DNA of 25,956 bases from Oscillospiraceae bacterium (GTDB taxonomy: Bacteria > Bacillota > Clostridia > Oscillospirales > CAG-272). A program made the translations under genes and the position numbers. The notes below the pieces were generated by a model. That model ran no database searches. It was not told the origin of the DNA and worked only from the letters and a program-made list of their open reading frames with translations. Location of the stretch: the NCBI GenBank assembly GCA_009788105.1, contig WQSD01000001.1, forward strand, positions 1 through 25,956, in the 5' to 3' direction. Positions 1-7,522 of this stretch are shown one piece after another (position 1 is the stretch's first letter; each line of letters opens with the position of its first letter).

Positions 1-188
1 CCCGCCGTGGGCTTGCCCGCATGAGCGCGCAGGCAGTGGGCGGTGCGGTAGGCGCGAACCCAATATCAATCATCGTCCCCTGCCACCGCGTGCTGGGGAG
101 CGACGGCAGTCTGACCGGATACGGCGGCGGACTTGATGCGAAGATATGGATGTTGGAGTTGGAGAAAATAAAATTTGAACGTCTATAG
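1..188 (+). CDS. ogt: Methylated-DNA--protein-cysteine methyltransferase, 3' end
   Basis: This is the C-terminal part of an O6-alkylguanine-DNA alkyltransferase, a suicide repair protein that moves an alkyl group from guanine O6 onto its own cysteine. The frame reads from base 3 to a TAG at 186-188. It contains the active-site signature IVPCHRV, preceded by the family's VGGAVGANP-like stretch and followed by GSLTGYGGGLDAKIWMLELE, which is the usual end of this fold. The 5' end is outside the window, so the length, start and N-terminal (possibly Ada-type) domains cannot be judged. The gene converges on the ABC permease gene, and a shared terminator lies between them. The family call is secure; the choice of symbol (ogt rather than ada-like) is by convention. 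Confidence 0.93.
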   Translation, partial: RRGLARMSAQAVGGAVGANPISIIVPCHRVLGSDGSLTGYGGGLDAKIWMLELEKIKFERL

Positions 189-263
189 ACAAAACACCCC
201 CCGACGGCGAAAGCGTAATATCCTAAACGAAGAAATCCAAAACCGAATAGGATACAAATAATC

Positions 264-294
264 AAAACCGCTCATTTGCAAAAGGAGCGGTTTT
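264..294. terminator. Bidirectional intrinsic terminator between ogt and the ABC permease gene
   Basis: A perfect 10-bp stem (AAAACCGCTC at 264-273 with GAGCGGTTTT at 285-294) encloses an 11-nt loop. The stem has A's on one side and T's on the other, so it can end transcription from both directions. It sits between two convergent genes, where such a terminator is expected. Confidence 0.85.
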
Positions 295-311
295 GTTATA
301 TTCAAATGCTT

Positions 312-2345
312 TCACCCCAACAGCACCAAGGGTAACACAAACACCCCAACACTCACCACAAGTCCGAACACCGCGCCTCGCTTGCTTATGGCGTACACCA
401 ACCCACAAATCGCATACACCGCCACCAATCTCACGGCGTAAAATACCGCCAGCACAGCCCACAGTGGCATTGCGTTCCCTGCAAATTCGGGGATAGACAG
501 TGCCGCTGCACTCCAGCTATCAAGACCGAACAGTTGCACCGCCCGCCACAAAGTGGGAGCGAATGCAATCACATAGGCAATGCTCCCCGCACCAAACAGG
601 GTCAGCAGTTTCGTTCTTGTAAGCCTAACCTGTCCGTGTTTGGTGGAGCGAACAAGAGCCACAAAAGTTTGTTCCCGCACTGCAATGGCAAGCAAAATCA
701 GCACCATGGCAAGGATAACGGCGTTCACCAAATTCTCGCCTTCGTCCATGGCGAACAGCCAGCCTGTTTCATACACAAGCTCCCCGCCATCTTGGGTGTC
801 AAGGTATGCCAGTCGCTCCGCAAGTCGGCGTATCGCCACCGCGCGTGGGGAGTGGCTGTACCCGTGAAGCTCCAGTTCCTGCGCTACCCACTCCTGCCGC
901 TCCTCCGTTTCAAGCCCCTGCGCATAGGCGACAACCGCCCGAAATTCCCCCTCCTCCGGGGCGATTCGTGGGCGGATATAGTGGAATCTTGCCCCCTGCA
1001 CAAGCATCATTCCGCATAGCAGCACCACTGCACCTGCTCCAATGTACAGCCGCCAGTTCTCGTGAATGAAAAGCCGTGTGCTGAATTTTCGGGGCTTGCT
1101 TTTCGAGGAAAACAGGGCGAATTTCACCGATTTTGCTTCTGATACAGGCTTTGCCACAAGTAAAATTGCCAACAAAACCGCCAACACAGCCATAGTTCCG
1201 ACCATAGATGCAAGCAAATTTACCGGCTGTCCGAAAAGATTCAAGTTCACATATGACACCAGCAAATTCGTCGGCGAAAGCAAGGTGTACGGATTCACAT
1301 ATTTGAAAATGTTCAGGTAAGAATATGACGCGATTGCGGCGTGCAAAAGCGTTCCTGTGGCAAGGAAAAGACTTGCTATCGCAACCAAACTGCCGACATT
1401 TTTCACCTTGCGGCAGATGAAAAACAAGAGCAGCCCCCAACATAAATACGCTCCGAATCGCAGGGCAAACAAACCGAGAATCGTCCCGCCAACCGAGATA
1501 ATATACGGTGCGCCCAAAAATACCGATTGAATCGGTCGGGAAAGGTCGCCAAGACCATAGTGAATGCTTGCTGTGCCAATGGCCACAAGGGTTAGGGTTG
1601 CAGACAAAAGCAAGGCAAAAAACGCCGTCAGCTTAACTTTTGCCACGGTAAGAGTTCGCTGTCCCAATTTAGCCGAGTTCAGCAACTTCGCAGACGGTTT
1701 TTCGCTTAGCACCAGCACCGCCATGAACACCACAAGCCCAATCAGCCCAAGCCAGTCCACCCCAAAGCCACCGAAAATCATCTGTGCTCCGGACGCCACA
1801 TCAAAGGTTGGCGTGACCTGGTAAAGTCGAGCGAAATCTTCTGCTGTTCGCTGAACATTCCGCAGTCCAAAGCCATCTTCTATGCCAAAGATTGACCCTG
1901 CCTGCAAATTTTCCGCCCGCTCTTGCACTCTGTCAAGAAAATCGCTGTAAGTGTTCACCTCGTCCAATTGGCGGAGCAAAAATCGCAGTAACTGCTGCTC
2001 TGCGAACAACTCCCCTGTGAAGTGAGTAAGCTCCCATTCTTCGTAAACAAGCTGCCTGTCATCATCTTCGCCAACCCAGCCCCAGCCTGCCCAAATCCGT
2101 GCAGAAACCGCATCATATCGCCGCTGGAGTGTTTCGCCTATGTTGGGGTCATCACCAATTTCACGCCACGCCGCCCTGTAGCTGGCGGCAGTAAACCCGC
2201 CACGCCCCCAGTCGTCGTCAAAGCGGGACTGCTCCCCCAAAATCAGCAAAACAGGAGCAACCACCGCCAAAATCACAATCACAGCGAAAGCCACCCGCAC
2301 ACGCTTCCACTCTGCGATTAAAACATCAATATATTCCCTCATCAT
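312..2345 (-). CDS. ABC-2-type transporter permease, two-half fused form (677 aa)
   Basis: This is a large polytopic membrane protein, probably the membrane part of an ABC exporter with the ATPase encoded just upstream. There is a membrane segment at about residues 18-36, a long extracytoplasmic stretch to about 195, then about five membrane helices. A second similar half follows: a membrane helix near 430-450, an external domain, then about five helices to the C-terminus. The halves appear duplicated: the cytoplasmic segment at about 214-242 (E-x-x-x-A-x-L-L-N-S-A-K-x-G-Q-R-x-L) resembles that at 557-584 (E-Q-T-F-V-x-L-V-R-S-T-K-x-G-Q-V-R-L), each following a hydrophobic helix. The ATG overlaps the ATPase stop (ATGA), so the two are translationally coupled. 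It is the last gene of the operon. Substrate unknown; exporters of peptides, and immunity or envelope-stress pumps, share this layout. Confidence 0.8.
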   Translation of the reverse strand: MMREYIDVLIAEWKRVRVAFAVIVILAVVAPVLLILGEQSRFDDDWGRGGFTAASYRAAWREIGDDPNIGETLQRRYDAVSARIWAGWGWVGEDDDRQLVYEEWELTHFTGELFAEQQLLRFLLRQLDEVNTYSDFLDRVQERAENLQAGSIFGIEDGFGLRNVQRTAEDFARLYQVTPTFDVASGAQMIFGGFGVDWLGLIGLVVFMAVLVLSEKPSAKLLNSAKLGQRTLTVAKVKLTAFFALLLSATLTLVAIGTASIHYGLGDLSRPIQSVFLGAPYIISVGGTILGLFALRFGAYLCWGLLLFFICRKVKNVGSLVAIASLFLATGTLLHAAIASYSYLNIFKYVNPYTLLSPTNLLVSYVNLNLFGQPVNLLASMVGTMAVLAVLLAILLVAKPVSEAKSVKFALFSSKSKPRKFSTRLFIHENWRLYIGAGAVVLLCGMMLVQGARFHYIRPRIAPEEGEFRAVVAYAQGLETEERQEWVAQELELHGYSHSPRAVAIRRLAERLAYLDTQDGGELVYETGWLFAMDEGENLVNAVILAMVLILLAIAVREQTFVALVRSTKHGQVRLTRTKLLTLFGAGSIAYVIAFAPTLWRAVQLFGLDSWSAAALSIPEFAGNAMPLWAVLAVFYAVRLVAVYAICGLVYAISKRGAVFGLVVSVGVFVLPLVLLG

Positions 2346-3196
2346 ATGTCACCCAAGAGATATAAGTACATATCTTCAAGGCAGGGAGCGACCGCCACGC
2401 CGCCCTCCACGGGGCTATCCGACACGATGCGCAGGTGGATTCCGTCCTTCTGCTGGGTGATGTTCACCACCCTGTGGCACTGCGACATTGCCTCCACCTG
2501 CTCGCCCCGAACGACCACATCCCAAACCAAGCCTTCCATTTTGGCGTAAAGCTCCTCCACCCCGCCGCTTTCCACCAGCACGCCTTTGTTCATGAATAGC
2601 ACCTGCTGGGCGATAAGCTCCACATCTGACACAATGTGGGTGGCAATCAGCACAATGCGATTCAGCCCCACTTTCGCAATCAAATTCCGTATCCGCACCC
2701 GCTCTTTCGGGTCTAATCCTGCCGTCGGCTCGTCGAGAATGACCAACTTCGGGTCGCCCAACAGCGCCTGTGCTATCAGCACCCGTTGTTTCATCCCGCC
2801 GGACAACGCACCTAATCGCTTCTTCCGGTGCTCCCCCAAATTGCACAGTTCTATCAGCTGATTTATCTGCCCCTCCGGCTTCTCCAAGCCCTTTAAGGCG
2901 GCAATGTAGTACAAAAATCGCTCCACCGAAAATCGCGGATACATCTGCTGTTGCTGTGGCATATACCCAAGAATTTCACGGAACGCACCCCCAAGAGATG
3001 CCGCCTCCGCCCCATCCCAAAGAACCTTGCCGCTATCTGCTGCAAGGTTTTGAGTGATGATGTTGATTAGCGTGGACTTTCCCGCTCCGTTCGGTCCAAG
3101 GATAGCATACACCCCGCACTCTGCCGTAAAACAGAACCCGTCCAACGCACGGAGTGTGCCGTAGTTTTTCGTTAAGCCTGTGATTTCAAGTTTCAT
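2342..3196 (-). CDS. ABC transporter ATP-binding protein (284 aa)
   Basis: This is a cytoplasmic ABC ATPase that should power the 677-aa permease. All the signature elements are present, numbered from the ATG used here: Walker A GPNGAGKST (34-42), Q-loop in YMPQQQQ, signature LSGGM (131-135), Walker B LVILDE (151-156), D-loop AGLD, and H-loop histidine in IATHIVSD (about 187). The C-terminal roughly 80 residues are typical of CcmA/NatA-type drug or antibiotic exporter ATPases. I chose the ATG at 3196 over an in-frame TTG two codons upstream; an AGGTAGG-like site precedes it. The gene starts eight bases after the lipoprotein stop codon and overlaps the permease by four bases. The family is certain, the substrate is not. 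Confidence 0.92.
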   Translation of the reverse strand: MKLEITGLTKNYGTLRALDGFCFTAECGVYAILGPNGAGKSTLINIITQNLAADSGKVLWDGAEAASLGGAFREILGYMPQQQQMYPRFSVERFLYYIAALKGLEKPEGQINQLIELCNLGEHRKKRLGALSGGMKQRVLIAQALLGDPKLVILDEPTAGLDPKERVRIRNLIAKVGLNRIVLIATHIVSDVELIAQQVLFMNKGVLVESGGVEELYAKMEGLVWDVVVRGEQVEAMSQCHRVVNITQQKDGIHLRIVSDSPVEGGVAVAPCLEDMYLYLLGDI

Positions 3197-3204
3197 ATAC
3201 AATC

Positions 3205-4779
3205 CTACCTATTCACCGGAGAATGCAGCACATACCACTCGTCAAACTGTCGCTGCACCTCTTCCACAAGTTCCATTATCCCTGCCGCACGCAGGTCGGC
3301 GTTCAGACTGGCAAGGGTTTCACGCCAGTTGGGGTCTGTGCCAGCAATTAAATCAGTATTCGTATATCCAGCTCGCCAAGACAGCCCGTCAGCGGTTTCT
3401 TCCCAGTCATGTAATCGCCTGCTATAGCTGAATTCAATCTTATAAAGTTGTACTATCAATTCTTCCCATCCTCTTCTATCAAAGCGAAAACCTGTGTGCG
3501 GTGCAGGTTCTAAAACATCGTAATGACGTCTGCGTTGTTCGATGACAACACGCTGGTCCGCTCCCCAAGCGTTTGGTGCTGCAGCAATTAAGGTTGTGCC
3601 GAAAAACAAGTTATAAAACGTCAAAAAATACCCGTTTTCAAATTCATCATCCTCGCAGTATCTCAAGTAATCAAATGCTAATCCATTATCATATTTCATA
3701 TGTACGCCTTCCACACCATATGTAAATAAATTGGCAAATTCTCGGTCTGTGCGTAGCCAAACCATCAATTGCAAAATTTCTTCGACAAACTCAGAATCAG
3801 GGTTAATCACCACCGCTGAAGTTTCCGTTGCAACTGTTTCAAAGTCAGACACAAAAACTAACATATTTTCTTCGCTCTGCCACAATTTGTACTCGTACTC
3901 AATATGATTGAATTGGATACTCGGTGGTACCCATGGCTGTCTAAACATATCGTGACCTTCCATCAACGATATTCCTTCAAAATATCTTGCAACAAGATAC
4001 TCTTCATAAAATTGAAGTATTTCTCCGTTTGAAATAGCAATGCCAGGTAAAATATTTATCATATCGAAAAAATGCGGATGCACCCACCGGCTATCAAAGG
4101 TTATATCATGGTTTTCAAATACTTTTGCAACATCTACAAGGTTGTTTGTTAGCAAAGAAGTATCAATTTGCTCTGCTAATTCTCTGCATATGATAAATCC
4201 TGCTCCAATATTCATTGGATTACCAACGGGAAAACCATGTATTTCGCCGCCTATTCGCATAGCATCCCAAACCACAGGGGGGAATGTTTCATATATCACT
4301 CTTCCATCTTCACTTTGCAAAAAATCGCATAAAGCAAGTGTTAATCCTGCTTGATACATTTGAAAATAAGCATCTGATGCTGCCGTCGCCATAGAATCAG
4401 TATTCCTACTGAAGACAGTAATTATATCAATTTGGTGTCCTTCGTCGATTACATCTATTAAAACATCAGTATACCAAGGGTGTAAGTTCATTTCTCTGGT
4501 GAAATATGTATAGTTATCGCTTGACCCAATTGTTACAAAGTGCACCCGAAAATCGCCGCCCCTTTCACGAATGGCGCGAACTACCGCTTGTTCCCATTCC
4601 TCAATTAAAGGATACCCCGGCCACATGAAATTTTGTTCAGTAAATGTTAGGTCTGGAAGCGCCCATACAATGGTGGTTTCGGGCATATTGGAAGTATTAC
4701 AAGCCGGCAAAAATAGTGTAGTGGGAATAATTAAAATAAGTAATGCAATAGTGAGCAAAAGTGCAACTTTGTTTTTCAT
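3205..4779 (-). CDS. Solute-binding-protein-like lipoprotein (524 aa)
   Basis: This is a predicted lipoprotein. A basic start, a hydrophobic stretch (residues 6-24) and the lipobox LPAC place the lipidated cysteine at residue 27. The body has the look of a family 1 extracellular solute-binding protein: about 500 residues, a sentence-like stretch on daily or IDIITV near 115-125, and a conserved central PVVWDAMRIGGEIHGFPVGNP segment resembling the ligand-cleft region of such proteins. It lies directly upstream of the ATPase and in the same direction. It is odd because ATPase-permease pairs of the exporter type do not usually carry a solute-binding subunit, so it may be a sensor or a scaffold rather than an import receptor. 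RBS AGAGGT precedes the ATG at 4779. The lipoprotein call is strong, the binding-protein call moderate. Confidence 0.65.
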   Translation of the reverse strand: MKNKVALLLTIALLILIIPTTLFLPACNTSNMPETTIVWALPDLTFTEQNFMWPGYPLIEEWEQAVVRAIRERGGDFRVHFVTIGSSDNYTYFTREMNLHPWYTDVLIDVIDEGHQIDIITVFSRNTDSMATAASDAYFQMYQAGLTLALCDFLQSEDGRVIYETFPPVVWDAMRIGGEIHGFPVGNPMNIGAGFIICRELAEQIDTSLLTNNLVDVAKVFENHDITFDSRWVHPHFFDMINILPGIAISNGEILQFYEEYLVARYFEGISLMEGHDMFRQPWVPPSIQFNHIEYEYKLWQSEENMLVFVSDFETVATETSAVVINPDSEFVEEILQLMVWLRTDREFANLFTYGVEGVHMKYDNGLAFDYLRYCEDDEFENGYFLTFYNLFFGTTLIAAAPNAWGADQRVVIEQRRRHYDVLEPAPHTGFRFDRRGWEELIVQLYKIEFSYSRRLHDWEETADGLSWRAGYTNTDLIAGTDPNWRETLASLNADLRAAGIMELVEEVQRQFDEWYVLHSPVNR

Positions 4780-4830
4780 AGTAAATACCTCTTTTGGTGT
4801 GTTATGTTAATACCTGCATAACGACACATA

Positions 4831-4894
4831 TCCAACGCCGAAAATCGGCGTTGGACGGTGCGTTTTTGTCGTAAATGTAAGGCTAATTAGCCTT
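4831..4894 (-). promoter_or_regulatory. Two palindromes in the gap before the lipoprotein gene
   Basis: A perfect 10-bp stem-loop (4831-4840 with 4846-4855, loop AAAAT) and a separate perfect 16-bp palindrome AAGGCTAATTAGCCTT (4879-4894) lie between the small secreted gene and the lipoprotein gene. The palindrome begins 11 bases past the stop codon of the secreted gene. Neither is followed by a clear T-run on the minus strand, so they may be mRNA-processing or stability structures, an operator, or a weak partial terminator adjusting relative expression within the operon. Confidence 0.5.
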
Positions 4895-4905
4895 GTGTGG
4901 TAGAA

Positions 4906-5403
4906 CTAACGCCAAACTCTAACGGTGTGTGCACGTTCTAACTGTGCACTTCTATGACCATTAAATCGAGGGCAGAAAACTACCCCATTTGGGTTGCGCA
5001 TATTGATTTCAAAAACCTGGAATTGGTTAGTTGCACCTGCAGCACTAATCATATATGCTCTGTTACGATTAACTTCACGAAAATGCCAGCCTTGGATATT
5101 CGTATTGAAGAATGCGGTATAATTCATATTAGCAGTTCTTCTTGTATTGCCGTTTTGCATATACGCCGTCACTGGGAAGTCAATCCGAGTGATTGACGCA
5201 CCACGATTAGCATCAATGCGGACACGCGCAACAGTAAGGTTTGAACTACTAACAGAAGCATGAGCTTCATAAGTGGCATTGTTGCCAAGGGTGAAAATCC
5301 TTTCGGTTTGAGTTTGTCTCGCACCGACAGCAAGCGTCCCAAGCAACATAACAAGTGCAAGGGATAGAACAAAAGATAGGTAGAACTTTCTTTTTTTGGT
5401 CAT
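4906..5403 (-). CDS. Small secreted protein of unknown function (165 aa)
   Basis: I do not recognise this gene. It begins with a clear Sec signal peptide: basic MTKKRKF, a hydrophobic core through about residue 24 and a probable signal peptidase I site after AVGA. The mature part, about 138 residues, is rich in N, R, T and S with alternating polar and hydrophobic residues, suggesting a small beta-sandwich; it has one Cys (VVFCPRF) near the end. The start was taken at the ATG 5403-5401 because a full AAGGAGG sits eight bases upstream; an in-frame upstream ATG lacks such a site. It lies between the Cys/His-cluster protein and the lipoprotein in one direction, so it probably acts at the cell surface with them. 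Confidence 0.75.
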   Translation of the reverse strand: MTKKRKFYLSFVLSLALVMLLGTLAVGARQTQTERIFTLGNNATYEAHASVSSSNLTVARVRIDANRGASITRIDFPVTAYMQNGNTRRTANMNYTAFFNTNIQGWHFREVNRNRAYMISAAGATNQFQVFEINMRNPNGVVFCPRFNGHRSAQLERAHTVRVWR

Positions 5404-5473
5404 GGTTATGACCTCCTTAGTTTTATTGAGCTTGCTTTGCAAGCCCTGTTTTTTGTGTTTTTTACGACAAAAA

Positions 5474-6751
5474 CTAATTTAATGTTCGCCAATGGGGCGA
5501 GTGATAGACAGTACGCATTTCTCTTATACCGGAATTGAACAAGTCTGCCATTGTCACGAAATGGGAAAGATTTCGCAATTGTATAGTTGCATCATATGGA
5601 TTAAACTCGTGGAAAATCACAATATCCATAGTTGGCATCATCATTGGTCGAAACCTATCCCAGTTGTTATTAGGAAGCCGTTCACTTAATTCTGGTATGG
5701 GTCTGGCAACATTTGTAAGCAAACAAAAAACTTCGTAGTGATAAAAAAACCACAAAAACATATAATCGCCATATGCTCTTGGGAAAGCGTTGTTAAAGTC
5801 AAATTCGCGCAAAACTTCACCGGTGTCAAGGTGGTGCAGTGCGTAACTTGTAATAAAACCACTTTCTGTTGTTGTATTAGTTAATACTATCACGCCATGT
5901 TCAGTAATTTCAAAACCCAATATTTGCATTCTGTCCGGATAAAATCCAACATATTCCGTGAAATTTGGATGCCAATCGGTAATATTTTGGCTTTGAAAAT
6001 TGGCAACATGGATAGATATTCGCATATATTGTTGCAAATAATGTTGACTTTCCCAATCAATGGCATTTATTAACATTTCGTCCGTAAAAGGAATGGTGGT
6101 GTATGTATGGGCAAAAAACATTTTGCCGTCTGCCATGCCCAAAAAATGGACACTGTTGCCATAACCCAATTGATCAATATAAACCTCCCACATTTCTCCG
6201 GTTCTTAGGTCAATGACGGCGTAAAAAAGTGTTGGATAATTTGAAACACTGTTGCCGATGCCCAAAATATAGTACCCGCCAATCATTTGGGAGGTCCACG
6301 CACGAATAGGTGTGGCGCTTTCAATTCGTGCAATGCTGCGTAAATTCCCGCCGGTGAAGGTGGACTCGAAAATATCGATGATATGGCGATATTCGCTGGT
6401 GGGGTCGTAACTTGCCGACGTGAAGAAAATATGCTCTCCCATAATGGCAAAATGGTTGGCATGGTAGGTTGCCACAAGGTCAAAAGCGAAGCAATCGCGG
6501 CTGTTGTGACGGCATTGCGGGCGGGAGCAAAACACGCTTTCCCGCGCAGACATAAAGTCGGCAAATGCGATGACGGCGTTCCCGCCGTACTGGGTCATTC
6601 CGAACATTCCTCGTGTTGTGACCGAGTTGTGCGCCGCGTCCTCCCCTGTCCATTCTCGCACTGTTGGGCGAGTGAGGAGAAAGACTGATACAGCAATGAT
6701 AACGGCGACTGCGAGAAGAGCAATTGTTATAGTAATATGTTGTTTTTTCAT
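5474..6751 (-). CDS. Membrane-anchored extracellular protein with Cys/His cluster, possible propeller (425 aa)
   Basis: This is the first gene of the ABC operon. An N-terminal membrane segment (residues 7-26, no lipobox Cys) anchors a large external domain. Residues 75-87 carry C-x4-C-x-H-x4-C (C75, C80, H82, C87), a cluster that recurs near the start of many clostridial surface proteins with DUF5050-like or beta-propeller folds. The remainder has repeated stretches such as GGYYILGIGNS, DGKMFFAH and HLDTGEVLREFD, spaced like the blades of a propeller. Exact function is unknown. RBS CGAGGT precedes the ATG. Regulation is likely through the long leader described separately. The surface location is well supported, the fold inferred, the function unassigned. 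Confidence 0.65.
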   Translation of the reverse strand: MKKQHITITIALLAVAVIIAVSVFLLTRPTVREWTGEDAAHNSVTTRGMFGMTQYGGNAVIAFADFMSARESVFCSRPQCRHNSRDCFAFDLVATYHANHFAIMGEHIFFTSASYDPTSEYRHIIDIFESTFTGGNLRSIARIESATPIRAWTSQMIGGYYILGIGNSVSNYPTLFYAVIDLRTGEMWEVYIDQLGYGNSVHFLGMADGKMFFAHTYTTIPFTDEMLINAIDWESQHYLQQYMRISIHVANFQSQNITDWHPNFTEYVGFYPDRMQILGFEITEHGVIVLTNTTTESGFITSYALHHLDTGEVLREFDFNNAFPRAYGDYMFLWFFYHYEVFCLLTNVARPIPELSERLPNNNWDRFRPMMMPTMDIVIFHEFNPYDATIQLRNLSHFVTMADLFNSGIREMRTVYHSPHWRTLN

Positions 6752-6790
6752 GGTGAATACCTCGTGTGTTTTATTGGAATTTGTGAAGAA

Positions 6791-6835
6791 AACGACACAA
6801 AATAGCTAAAAAATACATAGCTATCACGTGTCGTT
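6791..6835 (-). promoter_or_regulatory. Terminator-like hairpin (possible attenuator) in the ABC operon leader
   Basis: On the minus strand AACGACAC (6835-6828) pairs with GTGTCGTT (6798-6791). Inside it, across a 3x3 internal loop, ATAGCTA (6824-6818) pairs with TAGCTAT (6808-6802). The stem runs into TTTTCTT. It lies 40 bases before the first operon ATG and about 185 bases after the predicted transcription start, the position of a leader attenuator. Function is inferred. Confidence 0.55.
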
Positions 6836-6870
6836 GATATTATTGCCCGCAACAAAAGCTCCGCCATTTT

Positions 6871-6942
6871 TCACGGCAGATGGTGTGGACGCGCATGTAT
6901 GTATGTATGTATGTATGGGCGGGCTGTTCCAATGTATTCCAT
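6871..6942 (-). CDS. Leader ORF encoding a 23-residue peptide, spanning the ATGT repeat
   Basis: Read on the minus strand this is ATG to TGA with an AAGGAG site eight bases upstream of the ATG. The peptide is about MEYIGTARPYIHTYIHARP followed by HHLP. It lies 77 bases past the predicted transcription start and ends 35 bases before the attenuator-like hairpin. The tetranucleotide repeat encodes the YIHTYIH part. A leader peptide that affects the downstream hairpin is the simplest idea; a free signalling peptide is possible but has no export signal. Translation is inferred from the RBS only. Confidence 0.45.
   Translation of the reverse strand: MEYIGTARPYIHTYIHARPHHLP
6895..6917. repeat. ATGT tetranucleotide repeat, 5.75 units
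   Basis: A run of ATGT units, 23 bases in all, sits within the leader ORF. Because the unit is not a multiple of three, gain or loss of a unit shifts the frame of the short ORF; in bacteria such tracts can change length by slippage and give phase variation. Only one allele is visible here. Confidence 0.9.
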
Positions 6943-7025
6943 TTATACGCACTCCTTGGTGAGTTTTGTTTGAAATTACTGGTATTATTTTCATAAATAA
7001 ATGAGATAATTTACCTAACAATCAA

Positions 7026-7054
7026 ATTATAGCACACATATTTTCCTTTGTCAA
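7026..7054 (-). promoter_or_regulatory. Perfect consensus sigma-A promoter for the ABC operon
   Basis: On the minus strand TTGACA (7054-7049), a 17-base spacer and TATAAT (7031-7026) match the consensus at all twelve positions. A start near 7019 gives a leader of about 268 bases before the first structural gene, containing the short ORF and the hairpin. Confidence 0.85.
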
Positions 7055-7226
7055 GGCATTTTTCGAAGAAAATTTATATTTTTAGCTATATTTAGACATA
7101 ATTTTCGGATTTTGTTGATATATAGGCACTTTAGAGCAACAAAAAATGAAAAGAGCGAGATTTTTCTTATTTCAATCTCAAAAGAAAATATTTTTTCAAA
7201 AAAGACAAAAATATTTGGTTTACCTA

Positions 7227-7255
7227 TTGACAAGCCAGAAAAGATGTGATATACT
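7227..7255 (+). promoter_or_regulatory. Sigma-A-type promoter for the mobile-element ATPase gene
   Basis: TTGACA (7227-7232), a 17-base spacer and TATACT (7250-7255) form a near-consensus promoter. A start near 7262 gives a leader of about 260 bases that includes a long hairpin ending in T's. An AAAGAACAATTGTTTCTTT inverted repeat overlaps the expected start region and could be an operator. Confidence 0.75.
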
Positions 7256-7412
7256 TGCAGAAAGAACAATTGTTTCTTTTTGTATCAGTTATAACAACAA
7301 AATATCGTTGCCAGTCAGCAACAACCAATGAAAATCGCTCACGCCTTTTTGCCTTCATGGACGAATGAATCGCCCAATCGGCAAACTCGGCACTTACTAA
7401 AAGCAAAAAATC

Positions 7413-7491
7413 AAGCTCATTGATACATAACAAGTTTAGCGAGAACTTAGACTGCACTCGCTTGTTTTGTTATGCATCAATGAGCTTTTTT
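7413..7491 (+). terminator. Long leader hairpin with T-run before the ATPase gene
   Basis: The left arm 7413-7433 pairs with the right arm 7467-7487 over 21 positions with one mismatch, an inner GCGAG/CTCGC stem extends it (7439-7443 with 7457-7461), and the structure ends in a run of T's. It lies between the promoter at 7227 and the ATPase ATG at 7523, so it would stop most transcripts unless relieved: a candidate attenuator for element gene expression. It could instead be a terminus-related structure of the element. Confidence 0.7.
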
Positions 7492-7522
7492 ATTTGATCA
7501 AAAACCAGAAACGAGGAAACAC

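Noticed and set aside
6824..7021. 65-residue minus-strand frame across the ABC leader
   Set aside because: It overlaps the short leader ORF in another frame and lacks an RBS; only relevant if the repeat length changes.
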